A stretch of DNA of 64,000 bases from Wenzhouxiangella sp. (GCA_007694885.1 REEW01000050.1:1-64000), one strand, 5' to 3'; shown: positions 8,657 through 17,405, numbered from the stretch's first letter. The notes: generated by a model from the sequence alone, not told the origin. Translations and numbers: made by a program.

Positions 8657-9259
8657 ATGCGTTTACGCAGAGGACAAAAACCGACCCGCCGGCTGGCTCA
8701 TATCTGGAATGAAGCCAACTGCACGGCCTGCGGGGCCTGCATCATCGCCTGCACCGCGACCAACGCGCCGGAAATGATGCATCGCGAGGAAAAGGGCTGG
8801 AAGTCCCTGGCCTCCAATATCCGCCGCATCGAAAGTGTCAACGCCCAGGGGCGTCCGACCATGTTGCTCAACCAGTGTCAGCATTGCGAGGATGCACCGT
8901 GCGTCCACACCTGCCCGTTCGGTGCCGTCTACTACACCGACGACGGCCTGGTCGCCATCGACGAGCGGCTGTGCATCGGCTGCAGTTACTGTGTGTCGGC
9001 CTGCCCGTACAACGTGCGCTGGAAGCATCCCGACAGTGGATTGCCGCTCAAGTGCATGGGCAATGCCTGTCTTGAACTGGTGGCCGCCAGGCAACAGCCG
9101 GCCTGTGTACAGGCCTGCCCGGCCAACGCCCGCGACTTCGGTGATCTGAACGATCCGAACAGCAGTGTGAGCCAGACCCTGAGGCGTCTGCCCAGCCGAT
9201 TGCTGCTGGAGAAGGCCGGAACCAAACCCAAGTACTTCATCGTGGAGAGCGCATCATGA
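8657..9259 (+). CDS. Four-cluster ferredoxin-like electron-transfer subunit of the molybdoenzyme (PsrB/DmsB type)
   Basis: The 200-residue protein has sixteen cysteines in four groups: 22/25/28/32, 74/77/82/86, 106/109/112/116 and 133/138/150/154, as expected for four [4Fe-4S] clusters. It should carry electrons between the catalytic and membrane subunits and ride out of the cell with the Tat-exported partner, since it has no signal of its own. The last group begins CMGNAC, with four residues between the first two cysteines where the family normally has two. TAGGAGA sits seven bases before the ATG. The gene is 26 bases downstream of the catalytic subunit, and its stop overlaps the next start (ATGA). 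Confidence 0.93.
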   Translation: MRLRRGQKPTRRLAHIWNEANCTACGACIIACTATNAPEMMHREEKGWKSLASNIRRIESVNAQGRPTMLLNQCQHCEDAPCVHTCPFGAVYYTDDGLVAIDERLCIGCSYCVSACPYNVRWKHPDSGLPLKCMGNACLELVAARQQPACVQACPANARDFGDLNDPNSSVSQTLRRLPSRLLLEKAGTKPKYFIVESAS

Positions 9260-10161
9260 ATGTAGCTGACCTCACATTTCAATCCGACGTTGCCCACTGG
9301 AGCTGGACCATCGCCCTGTTCCTGTGGTTTGTCGGTATTGCCGGCATGGGCTCTGTGGCCTATTACTTCAGCCGCAAGGCACCGCTGGCCATTACCATTC
9401 TCGCGGCCATGGTCATCGGCCTGTTGCTGGTCTTCAGTCACCTGACGCGCTGGTGGAACCTGCCGATCAGCCTTTTTTATGCGGTTCTCGAGTTTTCCTT
9501 CAACTTCCAGTCATGGATGTTCTGGGGCTTCCTGATTCTGGGCATCCACGTGGTATTGGCGGCCGTGGTTGTGCTGGCCAATCTTCCGTTCCTGCAGCGT
9601 TACTGGTTTCTGCGCTGGGCTGCGGTGCTCAACCAGAGCAATCTGTTTCTGGGCCTGTTCGCCTTTGTCGGGTTCATGGCCACGGTCTACAGCGGCTTCC
9701 TGATTTCCACGGCGGCCGGCGTTCCGCTGTGGAATACCGCCCTGATTCCCGTACTCTGGGTGATCAGCGCCAGCGTTGCCACGGTGGCGGTGATCGAGTT
9801 GTTCTATGTATTTGGCTGGGCCGAAGAGCGCGAAGCGGCATTCGGGCTGCGTTTGGGCATGGGCCTGGACGTGATGAAGTTGCTGGCGATCGTGGCCTTC
9901 ATCCACATCAGCCTGACCGTCGGCACCATGGGTGCGCAGATTGGCGCCGAGCGCATGTTCTCCGGTGATCTGGCCGTGATGACCTGGGTCGGCGTGATCG
10001 GTATCGGCATCTTCGTGCCTCTGGTCATCGGTGCCTACACCCTGGTGGCAGGCAAGAAGAAGCCGCTGCTGGTGGTGTCTGCTGTGGCCGCCCTGTCCGG
10101 CGTATTGTTCCTCAGGGCCGCGGTACTGCTTGCCGGAGTCTGGGAGCCCCTGGTGATCTGA
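9256..10161 (+). CDS. Membrane anchor and quinone-interacting subunit, NrfD/PsrC family
   Basis: The 301-residue protein has about eight transmembrane helices and is translationally coupled to the ferredoxin gene (ATGA overlap). The first helices contain FLWFVGIAGMGSVAYYF and FSHLTRWWNLP, typical of the NrfD/PsrC family, which holds the complex in the membrane and exchanges electrons with quinones. It lacks heme-binding histidine pairs of the NarI type. Together with the two upstream genes it completes a complex iron-sulfur molybdoenzyme. Electron direction (reductase or dehydrogenase) is not determined by the sequence. Confidence 0.9.
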   Translation: MNVADLTFQSDVAHWSWTIALFLWFVGIAGMGSVAYYFSRKAPLAITILAAMVIGLLLVFSHLTRWWNLPISLFYAVLEFSFNFQSWMFWGFLILGIHVVLAAVVVLANLPFLQRYWFLRWAAVLNQSNLFLGLFAFVGFMATVYSGFLISTAAGVPLWNTALIPVLWVISASVATVAVIELFYVFGWAEEREAAFGLRLGMGLDVMKLLAIVAFIHISLTVGTMGAQIGAERMFSGDLAVMTWVGVIGIGIFVPLVIGAYTLVAGKKKPLLVVSAVAALSGVLFLRAAVLLAGVWEPLVI

Positions 10162-10197
10162 TTGTGCTCGGATCGCCTCTCCGCGCAGGCAGCCAGA

Positions 10198-10226
10198 CGC
10201 CCCGGGGTAAAACCCGGGGCGTTTTT
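10198..10226 (+). terminator. Rho-independent terminator of the molybdoenzyme operon
   Basis: A perfect nine-base stem (CGCCCCGGG at 10198-10206 with CCCGGGGCG at 10213-10221) encloses a six-base loop (GTAAAA) and is followed by five T residues at 10222-10226. It lies 36 bases after the membrane subunit's stop and only four bases before the end of the convergent HD-GYP gene. The T run is on the plus strand only, so it should end plus-strand transcripts. Confidence 0.92.
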
Positions 10227-10230
10227 GGTT

Positions 10231-11511
10231 TCAGGGGCCGGCGCGGGCGGCGGCCATCTGCTCGCTCAGCTTGCCGATATCAATCCCCTGGTGTCCATCC
10301 GGAAGTACCTGTTCGATGCCCAGTGGCCGCGTCGACTGCTTCGACTCCTCGCTGTCCAGGTCCACCGAAAGCCCGAGCTCCCAGTCTTCGCCGTTCCGGG
10401 TCAACAAGGCCACGAGCGGCCTGAGCCCGCGCTGAGAGGGCGACTCCAGCACGACCGCGAGCTGCCCCGTATTCAGCACAACCAGCGTACCCGGCGTGAC
10501 CCAGCCCATGAAGCGAATCAGGGATTCGACCGTATGGGTATCGAACTGTGCTCCGCGTCTCTTCCAGAGTATGCCCAGCGCTTCGTGGTGCGAACGGGCC
10601 GGGTCGTAGCTGCGGTTCGAGGTGATCGCATCGTATGCATCGACCACGGCGACAAGTCTGGCCATGGGGGGGATGGCGGCGCCGGTCAGCCCTTGCGGGT
10701 ATCCCTTGCCGTCGGGCTGTTCGTGGTGGCAGAGCACGGCTTCGGCCACGTTTCTCGAGACCAGCTCGTCTTCCAGCAGCATCTCGTAGCCGTACCGGCA
10801 GTGTTCTTTTACCTCGTTGAATTCGGTCACGGTGAGCCTCCCGGGCTTTCTGAGAATCTCCCCGTCAACCTTGACCTTGCCCAGATCGTGCAGCAATCCG
10901 GCCAGGCCGACTTCACGGATTTCCTTGCGGCTCCACTCCAGTCCGACGGCCAGACCCATGCACAGGATGGCGACGTTGATGCAGTGCTGGGCGGTGTAGC
11001 GATCCTGTCTCTTGATACGAGTCAGCCAGACCAGCGCGGCCGGGTTTTCTTCCATTGCCTCGGCAACGTGATCGACCGTCCGGGCGGCCGTTGGAACATC
11101 CATTGGCCCGGAGAGTTCGATTTGCTTGATCAGTTCCTCGGCTTGACGGTCCAGGCGCTGGTATTCATTGATGGCGCGAGTCAGAGTGAGCTGGTTGATC
11201 GGCGAGCGGCGCAGGATCTGGATGGCATGGGAATCCTCCGCCTCACCGTTTCCCGACGGCTGCGGCGCGCGGTAGCGCGCCGGACGATACTTGTTCGGGC
11301 TGCGGTCCAGGTCGACAATCACCCAGCTGCAGTGCTCCTGAAACCAGCGCTTGATCTCGAGCGAGTCGACAAGTACTCCCTGCAGGGGGAAATCCGTCTC
11401 CTGCCAGGGGCGGTTCATCTTGCGCACGAAGTGCCCGAGCTTGAGCTCGGAGGGCTCGAGCTTGAGCTCGTACTCCCAGACCGGCCGGTTGGAGAACTCG
11501 TCCCAGTCCAT
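10231..11511 (-). CDS. HD-GYP domain protein with N-terminal DUF3391 domain, putative cyclic-di-GMP phosphodiesterase
   Basis: The product has 426 residues. The first 100 or so residues match DUF3391 (KLGHFVRKMNRPW). The HD-GYP domain holds the HDLGK metal motif and HHEQPDGKGYP, so the catalytic signature is essentially intact. Such enzymes hydrolyse cyclic-di-GMP to pGpG or GMP and promote motility or virulence over biofilm. The C-terminal 80 residues are a variable extension. ATG at 11511 (MDWDEFSNRP) was chosen because the longer frame runs into the upstream peptidase gene; its ribosome-binding site is weak. The gene follows the peptidase by 28 bases on the same strand and is probably co-transcribed. 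Confidence 0.88.
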   Translation of the reverse strand: MDWDEFSNRPVWEYELKLEPSELKLGHFVRKMNRPWQETDFPLQGVLVDSLEIKRWFQEHCSWVIVDLDRSPNKYRPARYRAPQPSGNGEAEDSHAIQILRRSPINQLTLTRAINEYQRLDRQAEELIKQIELSGPMDVPTAARTVDHVAEAMEENPAALVWLTRIKRQDRYTAQHCINVAILCMGLAVGLEWSRKEIREVGLAGLLHDLGKVKVDGEILRKPGRLTVTEFNEVKEHCRYGYEMLLEDELVSRNVAEAVLCHHEQPDGKGYPQGLTGAAIPPMARLVAVVDAYDAITSNRSYDPARSHHEALGILWKRRGAQFDTHTVESLIRFMGWVTPGTLVVLNTGQLAVVLESPSQRGLRPLVALLTRNGEDWELGLSVDLDSEESKQSTRPLGIEQVLPDGHQGIDIGKLSEQMAAARAGP

Positions 11512-11539
11512 CAGCCCGCCGATGTTCCCGTTTGCGCGG

Positions 11540-13663
11540 TCACATGCTCTCTTCTTGATCCCCCAACCAGCGCTCCAGCCACTCGGCGACTTCGCCATAG
11601 AAATGGCGGCTGTTCGGTCCGCTCATGATCCAGTGGTCCTCGTCCGGGTAGACCAGCAGGCGGCTTTCGACCTGCTGGCGCTGCAGCGCCGTCCAGTATT
11701 CCAGAACGTTGGCCAGCGGGACACGCTCGTCTTTCTTGCCGATGGTGACCAGTGCCGGCGTCTGCCACTGATCGGCGTACATGAGCGGATTCTGATCCAG
11801 CCAGACTTCCGGAATTTCCCATGGCGGCCCACCCAGATTGAGCTCCCGGTGATAGACCGCGTCACTGGTGCCCCACTGGGTAATCAGGTTGACCAGGCCG
11901 GCGTGACTGATCAGACAGCGGTAGCGGTCGGTGGAGCCCTGCATCCAGTTGGCCAGGTGACCGCCGTAGCTGGCCCCGCCGGCGCACTGACGATCGCCGT
12001 CGATGAAGACGAAACGCTCGATCGCGACGTCGGCCGCCTGGTTGATCTCCTCGGCCGGGCCGCGCAGCGGATCGTTCTGGATGGCGCGGGCGAAATCCTG
12101 GCCGAAGCCGGTAGAGCCCTTGTAGTTGGTCAGCAATACGACGTGATCGTTGCCGGCGAGAAGGTGGTAGTTCCAGCGCAGGTGCGGGCTGTCGGTCCAC
12201 ATCGTGTGCGGCCCGCCGTGCATCAGAACCAGAAGCGAATACTGCTTGTCCGGATCGAAACCGGCCGGGCGGACCAGCATATTGTGGATCGACCGACCGG
12301 CTTCGCTTACGAACCAGAAGTGCTCGACCGGCGCCAGATCGAGTTCGGCCATGCCCTCGGCGGTAAAGTCGGTCAGGGCCTCATGGCCCCCTTCGTCCAA
12401 CTCGACCCGAACAACTTCGGCAAATCGGTTGGCTTTCTGGTAACTGGCCAGGAGCACGGGCGATTGATCCGCATCAGCCGAAATTGACAGGCCACCGTAG
12501 ACGCCGGCTTCCTGCTCGAAGGCCGGACGCGCCTCGCCCCCGGCCGTATCGCCCCGGAAGATTCGGACCCGGCCGGCGTCCTGGCCAAGCAGGAACGCCT
12601 CCGAGCCGTCGGGCGAAATCGCGTAGCCGCCTGCCGTTCGGGTCTCCGGCAGCACGATCTCGCGCTCATCGCTCATCTCCGGCCAGTTCATGGCGGCCAA
12701 CCTGGTCGCGTTGAAGACGTATTCGCTGCGTGGCGTGCGCAGCGCGAACAGCGTGTTGCCATCGGGGCTGAACGATGGATGGGCCCAGCTGTCGGCGCCT
12801 TCCGGACTGTCCTCGCCGGTCAGGCGCTCCGGTTCTCCGCCGCCGGCCGGCACGCGCCACAGATCGGTGTGGGTGCGGTCGAAAGCAAAGCGGTCGCGGT
12901 TGTGGCTGGCGACGAAAATCAGCGACTCGCCGTCCGGCGCCCAGACCGGCTGCAGCTGGCTGCTGCCGGCACTGCGAACGCCGTCGTAACCCGGCCTGGC
13001 GACCAGGTCGCTGCCGGCCAGCACATCGACCGCCTCGCTCTGACCGATTGTTTGTACAAACAGGCGCGGCTGGCGCTCGCCCAGCCAGGTGTTCCAGTTG
13101 CGGATGGGGAATCCGGTATAGGTCAGCACATGATGATCGCGCGCGTCTTCTTCTTCCTGGATGCGCTGACTGTCCGCATCGTCCATGGCGTCGGGATGAA
13201 CACTGCTGGTGAAGGCGATGCGTTCGCCGTCGGGTGCGAAAACCGGGCGTTGCGCGCCTGTGCTGAGAAAGGTCACCGGCCGCGCCTCGCCGCCGGCGGC
13301 CAGGTCCAGGACATGAATCTGGGGCGGGTCATCGCCGTTGCGGCGTGCGGAAAACGCGATTGCGCGGCTGTCCGGCCTCCACGCCACGTGGGCTTCGCCG
13401 CCGGTGCTGAACGTCAGCTGCCGGGGTGGCTTGCTGTTGTCGGTATGAAGCAGCCAGAGGTTGCTCTCGGCGTCGTCTTCGTCGTAAGCGGGATGGTGAA
13501 CACTGACCACGGCCAGGCGGCCATCGGGACTGACGGTCGGGCCTCCCACCCGCGGCATCAACCAGAGATCCTCGTGGGTGATGGCTCGCTTCGGTTCGTC
13601 GGCTGCCGCCGCAGCGAAGGTCAGAACCAGTACGAGCAGGCTGAAAAAGCGCACAAAAGGCAT
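11540..13663 (-). CDS. Secreted prolyl-oligopeptidase family (S9) serine peptidase
   Basis: The 707-residue product has a signal peptide (hydrophobic stretch ending AAAADE). A beta-propeller-like region with repeated PDG/PDS turns follows (about 40-450), then a C-terminal alpha/beta hydrolase domain. The nucleophile motif is GGASYGGH (Ser565), with a likely acid in GKKDERVP (Asp645) and the histidine in DEDHW (His677). Members are dipeptidyl or acylaminoacyl peptidases that trim peptides, here probably in the periplasm. AAGGAA precedes the ATG. The gene is divergent from yajQ across 165 bases and upstream of the HD-GYP gene. Substrate specificity is unknown. Confidence 0.9.
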   Translation of the reverse strand: MPFVRFFSLLVLVLTFAAAAADEPKRAITHEDLWLMPRVGGPTVSPDGRLAVVSVHHPAYDEDDAESNLWLLHTDNSKPPRQLTFSTGGEAHVAWRPDSRAIAFSARRNGDDPPQIHVLDLAAGGEARPVTFLSTGAQRPVFAPDGERIAFTSSVHPDAMDDADSQRIQEEEDARDHHVLTYTGFPIRNWNTWLGERQPRLFVQTIGQSEAVDVLAGSDLVARPGYDGVRSAGSSQLQPVWAPDGESLIFVASHNRDRFAFDRTHTDLWRVPAGGGEPERLTGEDSPEGADSWAHPSFSPDGNTLFALRTPRSEYVFNATRLAAMNWPEMSDEREIVLPETRTAGGYAISPDGSEAFLLGQDAGRVRIFRGDTAGGEARPAFEQEAGVYGGLSISADADQSPVLLASYQKANRFAEVVRVELDEGGHEALTDFTAEGMAELDLAPVEHFWFVSEAGRSIHNMLVRPAGFDPDKQYSLLVLMHGGPHTMWTDSPHLRWNYHLLAGNDHVVLLTNYKGSTGFGQDFARAIQNDPLRGPAEEINQAADVAIERFVFIDGDRQCAGGASYGGHLANWMQGSTDRYRCLISHAGLVNLITQWGTSDAVYHRELNLGGPPWEIPEVWLDQNPLMYADQWQTPALVTIGKKDERVPLANVLEYWTALQRQQVESRLLVYPDEDHWIMSGPNSRHFYGEVAEWLERWLGDQEESM

Positions 13664-13828
13664 AGAGCTGTTTTCCTTCGGTTGAACATGGATGAACCAG
13701 GCCGTCAGTATACGGATGCTGTCGGAAATGGTTCAAGGCATCGCCGGCAATCGCAACGGCCAACCAGGAACTGTCCGGACTGCAGGATACAATAGGCCCT
13801 GTCGCCCCCATCGCGGTTTGAAATTGCC

Positions 13829-14311
13829 ATGCCCAGCTTTGACATCGTTTCCGAGATCGACCATCACGAACTGGCCAATGCGGTCGACCAGGCCAACCGC
13901 GAGGTAACCACCCGCTTCGATTTCAAGGGAACCGGCTCGGTGTACGAACTCGACGAGCAGGTCATCACTCTGAAAACGCAGTCCGAATTCCAGCTCGAGC
14001 AGATGCTTGACGTGCTCTACGCCAAACTCGCCAAGCGCGCGATCGATCTGGAAGCAGTCGATCCCCAGGAGCCGGAAATCCTGGCCAGGACGGCAACCCG
14101 ACGGGTCCTGGTTCGGGAGGGAATCGATACGGAAACGGCGCGCAGCATCGTCAAGCGGATCAAGGGCGAGAAGCTCAAGGTGCAGGCCGCCGTGCAGGGA
14201 GACCAGGTCCGGGTCACGGGCAAAAAGCGCGATGATCTTCAGTCGGTCATCGCGCTACTCAAGGGCACCGAACTCGGCCTGCCCCTGCAGTTCAAGAATT
14301 TCCGCGACTGA
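13829..14311 (+). CDS. yajQ: Nucleotide-binding protein of the YajQ family
   Basis: This 160-residue protein matches YajQ over its full length, from the N-terminal MPSFDIVSEIDHHELANAVDQ to the C-terminal QFKNFRD, with two tandem ferredoxin-like folds. In Xanthomonas the homologue binds cyclic-di-GMP and works with a LysR-type regulator; in other species YajQ binds nucleic acids or nucleotides. The neighbouring HD-GYP gene on the opposite strand makes a cyclic-di-GMP role plausible but not proven. A good TACAAT hexamer lies at 13788-13793, without a convincing -35 partner. The 3' end meets the nrdJb gene end to end, seven bases apart. Confidence 0.95.
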   Translation: MPSFDIVSEIDHHELANAVDQANREVTTRFDFKGTGSVYELDEQVITLKTQSEFQLEQMLDVLYAKLAKRAIDLEAVDPQEPEILARTATRRVLVREGIDTETARSIVKRIKGEKLKVQAAVQGDQVRVTGKKRDDLQSVIALLKGTELGLPLQFKNFRD

Positions 14312-14318
14312 GCAGGCT

Positions 14319-15065
14319 TCAGCCGCACTTGGAGTAGCCGCAGGCCAGGCAGGTCTGACAGCCGTCAAGGACAACCATGGCCTTGGTGTTGCACTTGAAG
14401 CAAACAGTGGCCGAGGCCGGGTAGGAGATTTCGCCAACGGCCTCGACACCGTCATTCAGAGTTTTTTTTTCCGCTCCGCCGGATTTCGACTGCTGTTCGC
14501 GCGCCTCGAACTCGGCTCGTTTCTGGTCGAGAATGAGTTGCTGTTGTTCGCTGAGCTCATCGGGCTCGAGCATGCCGATTCTTTTCAGGTGGTGTTCCAC
14601 CACGGCACCGATATCGGCGACGATGGAGGGTACGAAGCGACCGCCGGGTTTGAAGTAGCCGCCCTTGGGGTCGAACACGGCCTGCAGTTCCTCGGACAGG
14701 AAGGTGACGTCGCCGCCCTTGCGAAAGACCGCCGACATCACTCGCGTCAGGGCGACGATCCACTGAAAGTGGTCCATGTTTTTCGAGTTGATGAAAATCT
14801 CGAATGGCCGGCGCTGCTCGTGTTCGGTGCCCAGGTTCAAGACAATATCGTTGATGGTCACGTACAGGGCGTGGTCATCGAGCGGCGTGCGGATCTTGTA
14901 GGTTGCCCCTTCCAGGCATTCCATGCCCTCGGGGCGCTCGAGCTTTTCGTGCATGCGGATGATTTCGGCCTTGCGCGCGGCCGGCTTCTCGGCCGTCTCC
15001 GTGGCGGCGGATGTTTTTTCACGGACCTGGTAGCCCACGATTTTCTTGTCGATTTTCACTGTCAT
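14319..15065 (-). CDS. nrdJb: Class II (B12-dependent) ribonucleotide reductase, NrdJb component
   Basis: The 248-residue protein corresponds to the separate C-terminal part of class II ribonucleotide reductase, as in Pseudomonas (NrdJa plus NrdJb). A TSCPD-type region occupies about 50-180. The tail holds CFKC and CQTCLACGYSKCG, the latter carrying the cysteines that re-reduce the active site in the catalytic subunit. A linker rich in E, Q and K joins them and is encoded in part by a run of nine A residues (14462-14470 on this strand's complement). The gene lies 21 bases downstream of nrdJa and depends on it for function. Confidence 0.92.
   Translation of the reverse strand: MTVKIDKKIVGYQVREKTSAATETAEKPAARKAEIIRMHEKLERPEGMECLEGATYKIRTPLDDHALYVTINDIVLNLGTEHEQRRPFEIFINSKNMDHFQWIVALTRVMSAVFRKGGDVTFLSEELQAVFDPKGGYFKPGGRFVPSIVADIGAVVEHHLKRIGMLEPDELSEQQQLILDQKRAEFEAREQQSKSGGAEKKTLNDGVEAVGEISYPASATVCFKCNTKAMVVLDGCQTCLACGYSKCG
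14462..14470 (-). repeat. Homopolymer A9 (coding strand) inside nrdJb
   Basis: Nine consecutive T residues on the plus strand are read as GAA AAA AAA ACT in nrdJb. This is unusual in GC-rich coding DNA and sits in the linker before the cysteine-rich tail. Such runs can cause RNA polymerase slippage. Confidence 0.9.
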
Positions 15066-15086
15066 GATCGCCGTTTCCTGCTGATC

Positions 15087-17231
15087 CTAGAATTTGCCGT
15101 AGTAGCCTTCCTTGAGGGCATCGAACAGGTTCGCCGCGGTGTGGGTTTCACCGTCGTATTCGACCTCTTCGTGGCCCTGAAGCTCGACCGTGGAACCATC
15201 GTCGAGCTCGAACGTGTACGTTGTTGACTCAAGATCCTTGTCGGTGACCAGAACCCCCTGGAATGCCTGCGGGTTGAAGCGGAAGGTCGTGCAGCCTTTC
15301 AGGCCCTGCTCCCAGGCGAACAGGTAGATGCTCTTGAAGTCCTCGTACGGATAGTCCGTGGGGACGTTGGCCGTTTTCGAAATCGACGAATCGATCCACT
15401 TCTGGGCGGCGGCCTGAATGGCCACATGCTCTTTCGGAGTGATGGTCTCGGCGGTCAGAAAGTACTCGGGCAACTGCTCTTCGGGCGTTTCCGAGTACGG
15501 CATCGCCGAGGGATTGACCAGCGTCCGGTAGGCCAGGAGTTCATACGAATAGACGCTGACCTTTTCCTTGCTTTTTCGGCCCTCCCGAATGACGTTGCGA
15601 TTGTAGTGATGGGCGAAGCTCGGCTCGATGCCGTTGGAGGCGTTGTTGGCCAGCGACAGCGAGATTGTTCCGGTTGGCGCAATCGATGTGTGGTGGGTGA
15701 AGCGCGCGCCGGTTTCGGCCAGCTGATCGACCAGTTCAGGAGCGACTTCGGCGATTTTTTGCATGTACCGACTGTAGCGCGCGTGCAGGATCCGACCCGG
15801 CACCCGGTCGCCGACCTTGAGCCCGTCGCGGCGCATTTCCGGGCGCAGACGCAGCATCTGCGCGGTCACCTCGAAGTCATCGTTCATGATCGGGGCCGGA
15901 CCTTTTTCTTTGGACAGCTCGTGCGCGGTCTCCCAGCCGGCGACCGCCATTTCACGGGCGACCTGTTCGGTGAACTCCAGCGAGTCGGGCTGGCCGTATT
16001 GCATGCGCAGCATGGTCAGGGCCGAGCCCAGGCCGAGGAAGCCCATGCCGTGCCGGCGCTTGTACTCAATCTCGTGGCGCTGCTCGTCCAGCGGCAGGCC
16101 GTTGATTTCGACCACGTTGTCGAGCATGCGGGTAAAGACCTTGACCGTGCGTCGGTATTCTTCCCAGTTGAAGGTCGCCTGCTCGGTAAACGGGTGCTCG
16201 ACGAAGCGGGTCAGGTTGACCGATCCAAGCAGGCAGGAGCCGTAGGGAGGCAACGGCTGTTCGCCGCAGGGGTTGGTGGCACGGATGTTTTCGCACCACC
16301 AGTTGTTGTTTTGTTCGTTGACCCGGTCGACCAGCACGAAGCCGGGCTCGGCGTAGTCGTAGGTCGAGGTCATGATCAGGTTCCACAGCCGCCGGGCCGG
16401 AATCGTCTGATAAATCCTGCAGGCCACCAGCCCTTCGTCGCTGACGACGTAGCTCTGGGTTGCCGGCCAGTCCCGCCACACGACCTGATCGGGGTTTTCC
16501 AGATCCACCTCGCCGACCTCGGACTGCAGGATCGGGAAGGCCAGCGGCCAGTCAGCGTCGTCCTGGACGGCGCGGATGAAGTCATCGGTGATCAGCAACG
16601 AGCAGTTGAACTGGCGCAGGACCCCGTTCTCGCGCTTGGCCCGAATGAAATCCATCACGTCGGGGTGGGAAATGTCGAAGGTGGCCATTTGCGCTCCGCG
16701 CCGGCCACCGGCCGAGGACACGGTAAAGCACATCTTGTCGTAAATGTCCATGAACGACAGCGGGCCGGAGGTGTAGGCGCCGGCCCCGGACACGTACGCG
16801 CCCTTGGGCCGCAGGGTCGAGAACTCGTAGCCGATCCCGCAGCCCGCCTTCAGGGTCAGGCCGGCCTCGTGAACCTTGCCCAGGATGTCGTTCATCGAGT
16901 CGCCGATCGTGCCGGAAACCGTGCAGTTGATGGTCGACGTCGCCGGTTTGTGCTCGCGCGCACCGGCGTTGGAGGTAATGCGCCCGGCCGGAATGGCGCC
17001 GCGGCGCAGCGCCCAGAGAAATTCGCGGTACCACAACTCCCGCTTTTCAGGGGTTTGCTCGACGTCGGCCAGCGCGCGGGCCACGCGTCGATAGGTGTCG
17101 TCGATTTCCTGATCCAGGACCTCGCCCGACTTCGATTTGAGCCGATATTTCTTGTCCCAGATGTCGAGTGACGCTTCCTGGAATGCGATCTCCGGAAGCG
17201 CTGCCGATAATGCTTCTGCCGAAACGCTCAT
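15087..17231 (-). CDS. nrdJa: Class II (B12-dependent) ribonucleotide reductase, NrdJa catalytic component
   Basis: The 714-residue protein reduces ribonucleotides to deoxyribonucleotides using adenosylcobalamin, so it works with or without oxygen. Active-site elements are visible: the N-terminal redox cysteine in STINCTVSGT, the radical-site motif NPCGEQPLPPYGSCLLGSVN, and the substrate-site APTGTISL. The C-terminal cysteine pair is absent because it resides on NrdJb, encoded 21 bases downstream. ATG at 17231 (MSVSAEALS) was chosen with AGAGG just upstream; the longer frame would add an improbable 22-residue leader. Two NrdR-type boxes lie 63-110 bases upstream. Confidence 0.95.
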   Translation of the reverse strand: MSVSAEALSAALPEIAFQEASLDIWDKKYRLKSKSGEVLDQEIDDTYRRVARALADVEQTPEKRELWYREFLWALRRGAIPAGRITSNAGAREHKPATSTINCTVSGTIGDSMNDILGKVHEAGLTLKAGCGIGYEFSTLRPKGAYVSGAGAYTSGPLSFMDIYDKMCFTVSSAGGRRGAQMATFDISHPDVMDFIRAKRENGVLRQFNCSLLITDDFIRAVQDDADWPLAFPILQSEVGEVDLENPDQVVWRDWPATQSYVVSDEGLVACRIYQTIPARRLWNLIMTSTYDYAEPGFVLVDRVNEQNNNWWCENIRATNPCGEQPLPPYGSCLLGSVNLTRFVEHPFTEQATFNWEEYRRTVKVFTRMLDNVVEINGLPLDEQRHEIEYKRRHGMGFLGLGSALTMLRMQYGQPDSLEFTEQVAREMAVAGWETAHELSKEKGPAPIMNDDFEVTAQMLRLRPEMRRDGLKVGDRVPGRILHARYSRYMQKIAEVAPELVDQLAETGARFTHHTSIAPTGTISLSLANNASNGIEPSFAHHYNRNVIREGRKSKEKVSVYSYELLAYRTLVNPSAMPYSETPEEQLPEYFLTAETITPKEHVAIQAAAQKWIDSSISKTANVPTDYPYEDFKSIYLFAWEQGLKGCTTFRFNPQAFQGVLVTDKDLESTTYTFELDDGSTVELQGHEEVEYDGETHTAANLFDALKEGYYGKF

Positions 17232-17293
17232 GCCGCAACCTCTTGATTTGCCCCGTTTGTTCTCACTTATGCACAAGTTGCCAACCACGTTGT

Positions 17294-17309
17294 CCACAAA
17301 CTGTTGTGC
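17294..17309. promoter_or_regulatory. NrdR-type box 1 upstream of nrdJab
   Basis: CCACAAACTGTTGTGC is a near palindrome resembling the NrdR box (ACACAATATATTGTGT type). It is 32 bases start to start from a second box, the three-helical-turn spacing known for NrdR. NrdR with dATP represses ribonucleotide reductase genes. The nrdR gene itself is not in this window. Confidence 0.7.
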
Positions 17310-17325
17310 CCGAATTTCCCGAATG

Positions 17326-17341
17326 GCACAACATCTTGTGC
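17326..17341. promoter_or_regulatory. NrdR-type box 2 upstream of nrdJab
   Basis: GCACAACATCTTGTGC is a nearly perfect inverted repeat (GCACAA/TTGTGC arms) matching the NrdR box pattern. With box 1 it forms the tandem pair usual at NrdR-controlled promoters. It also lies 65 bases before trmL, which reads the other way, so an effect on trmL is possible. Confidence 0.75.
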
Positions 17342-17405
17342 TCGGTGGGATACCTTACGCTCAGTCGCGGCCAGAATCAAGCCTGCGCACGGAGTGTCTG
17401 AATCG

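Noticed and set aside
13788..13793. TACAAT as a yajQ promoter
   Set aside because: No acceptable -35 hexamer lies 15-19 bases upstream.
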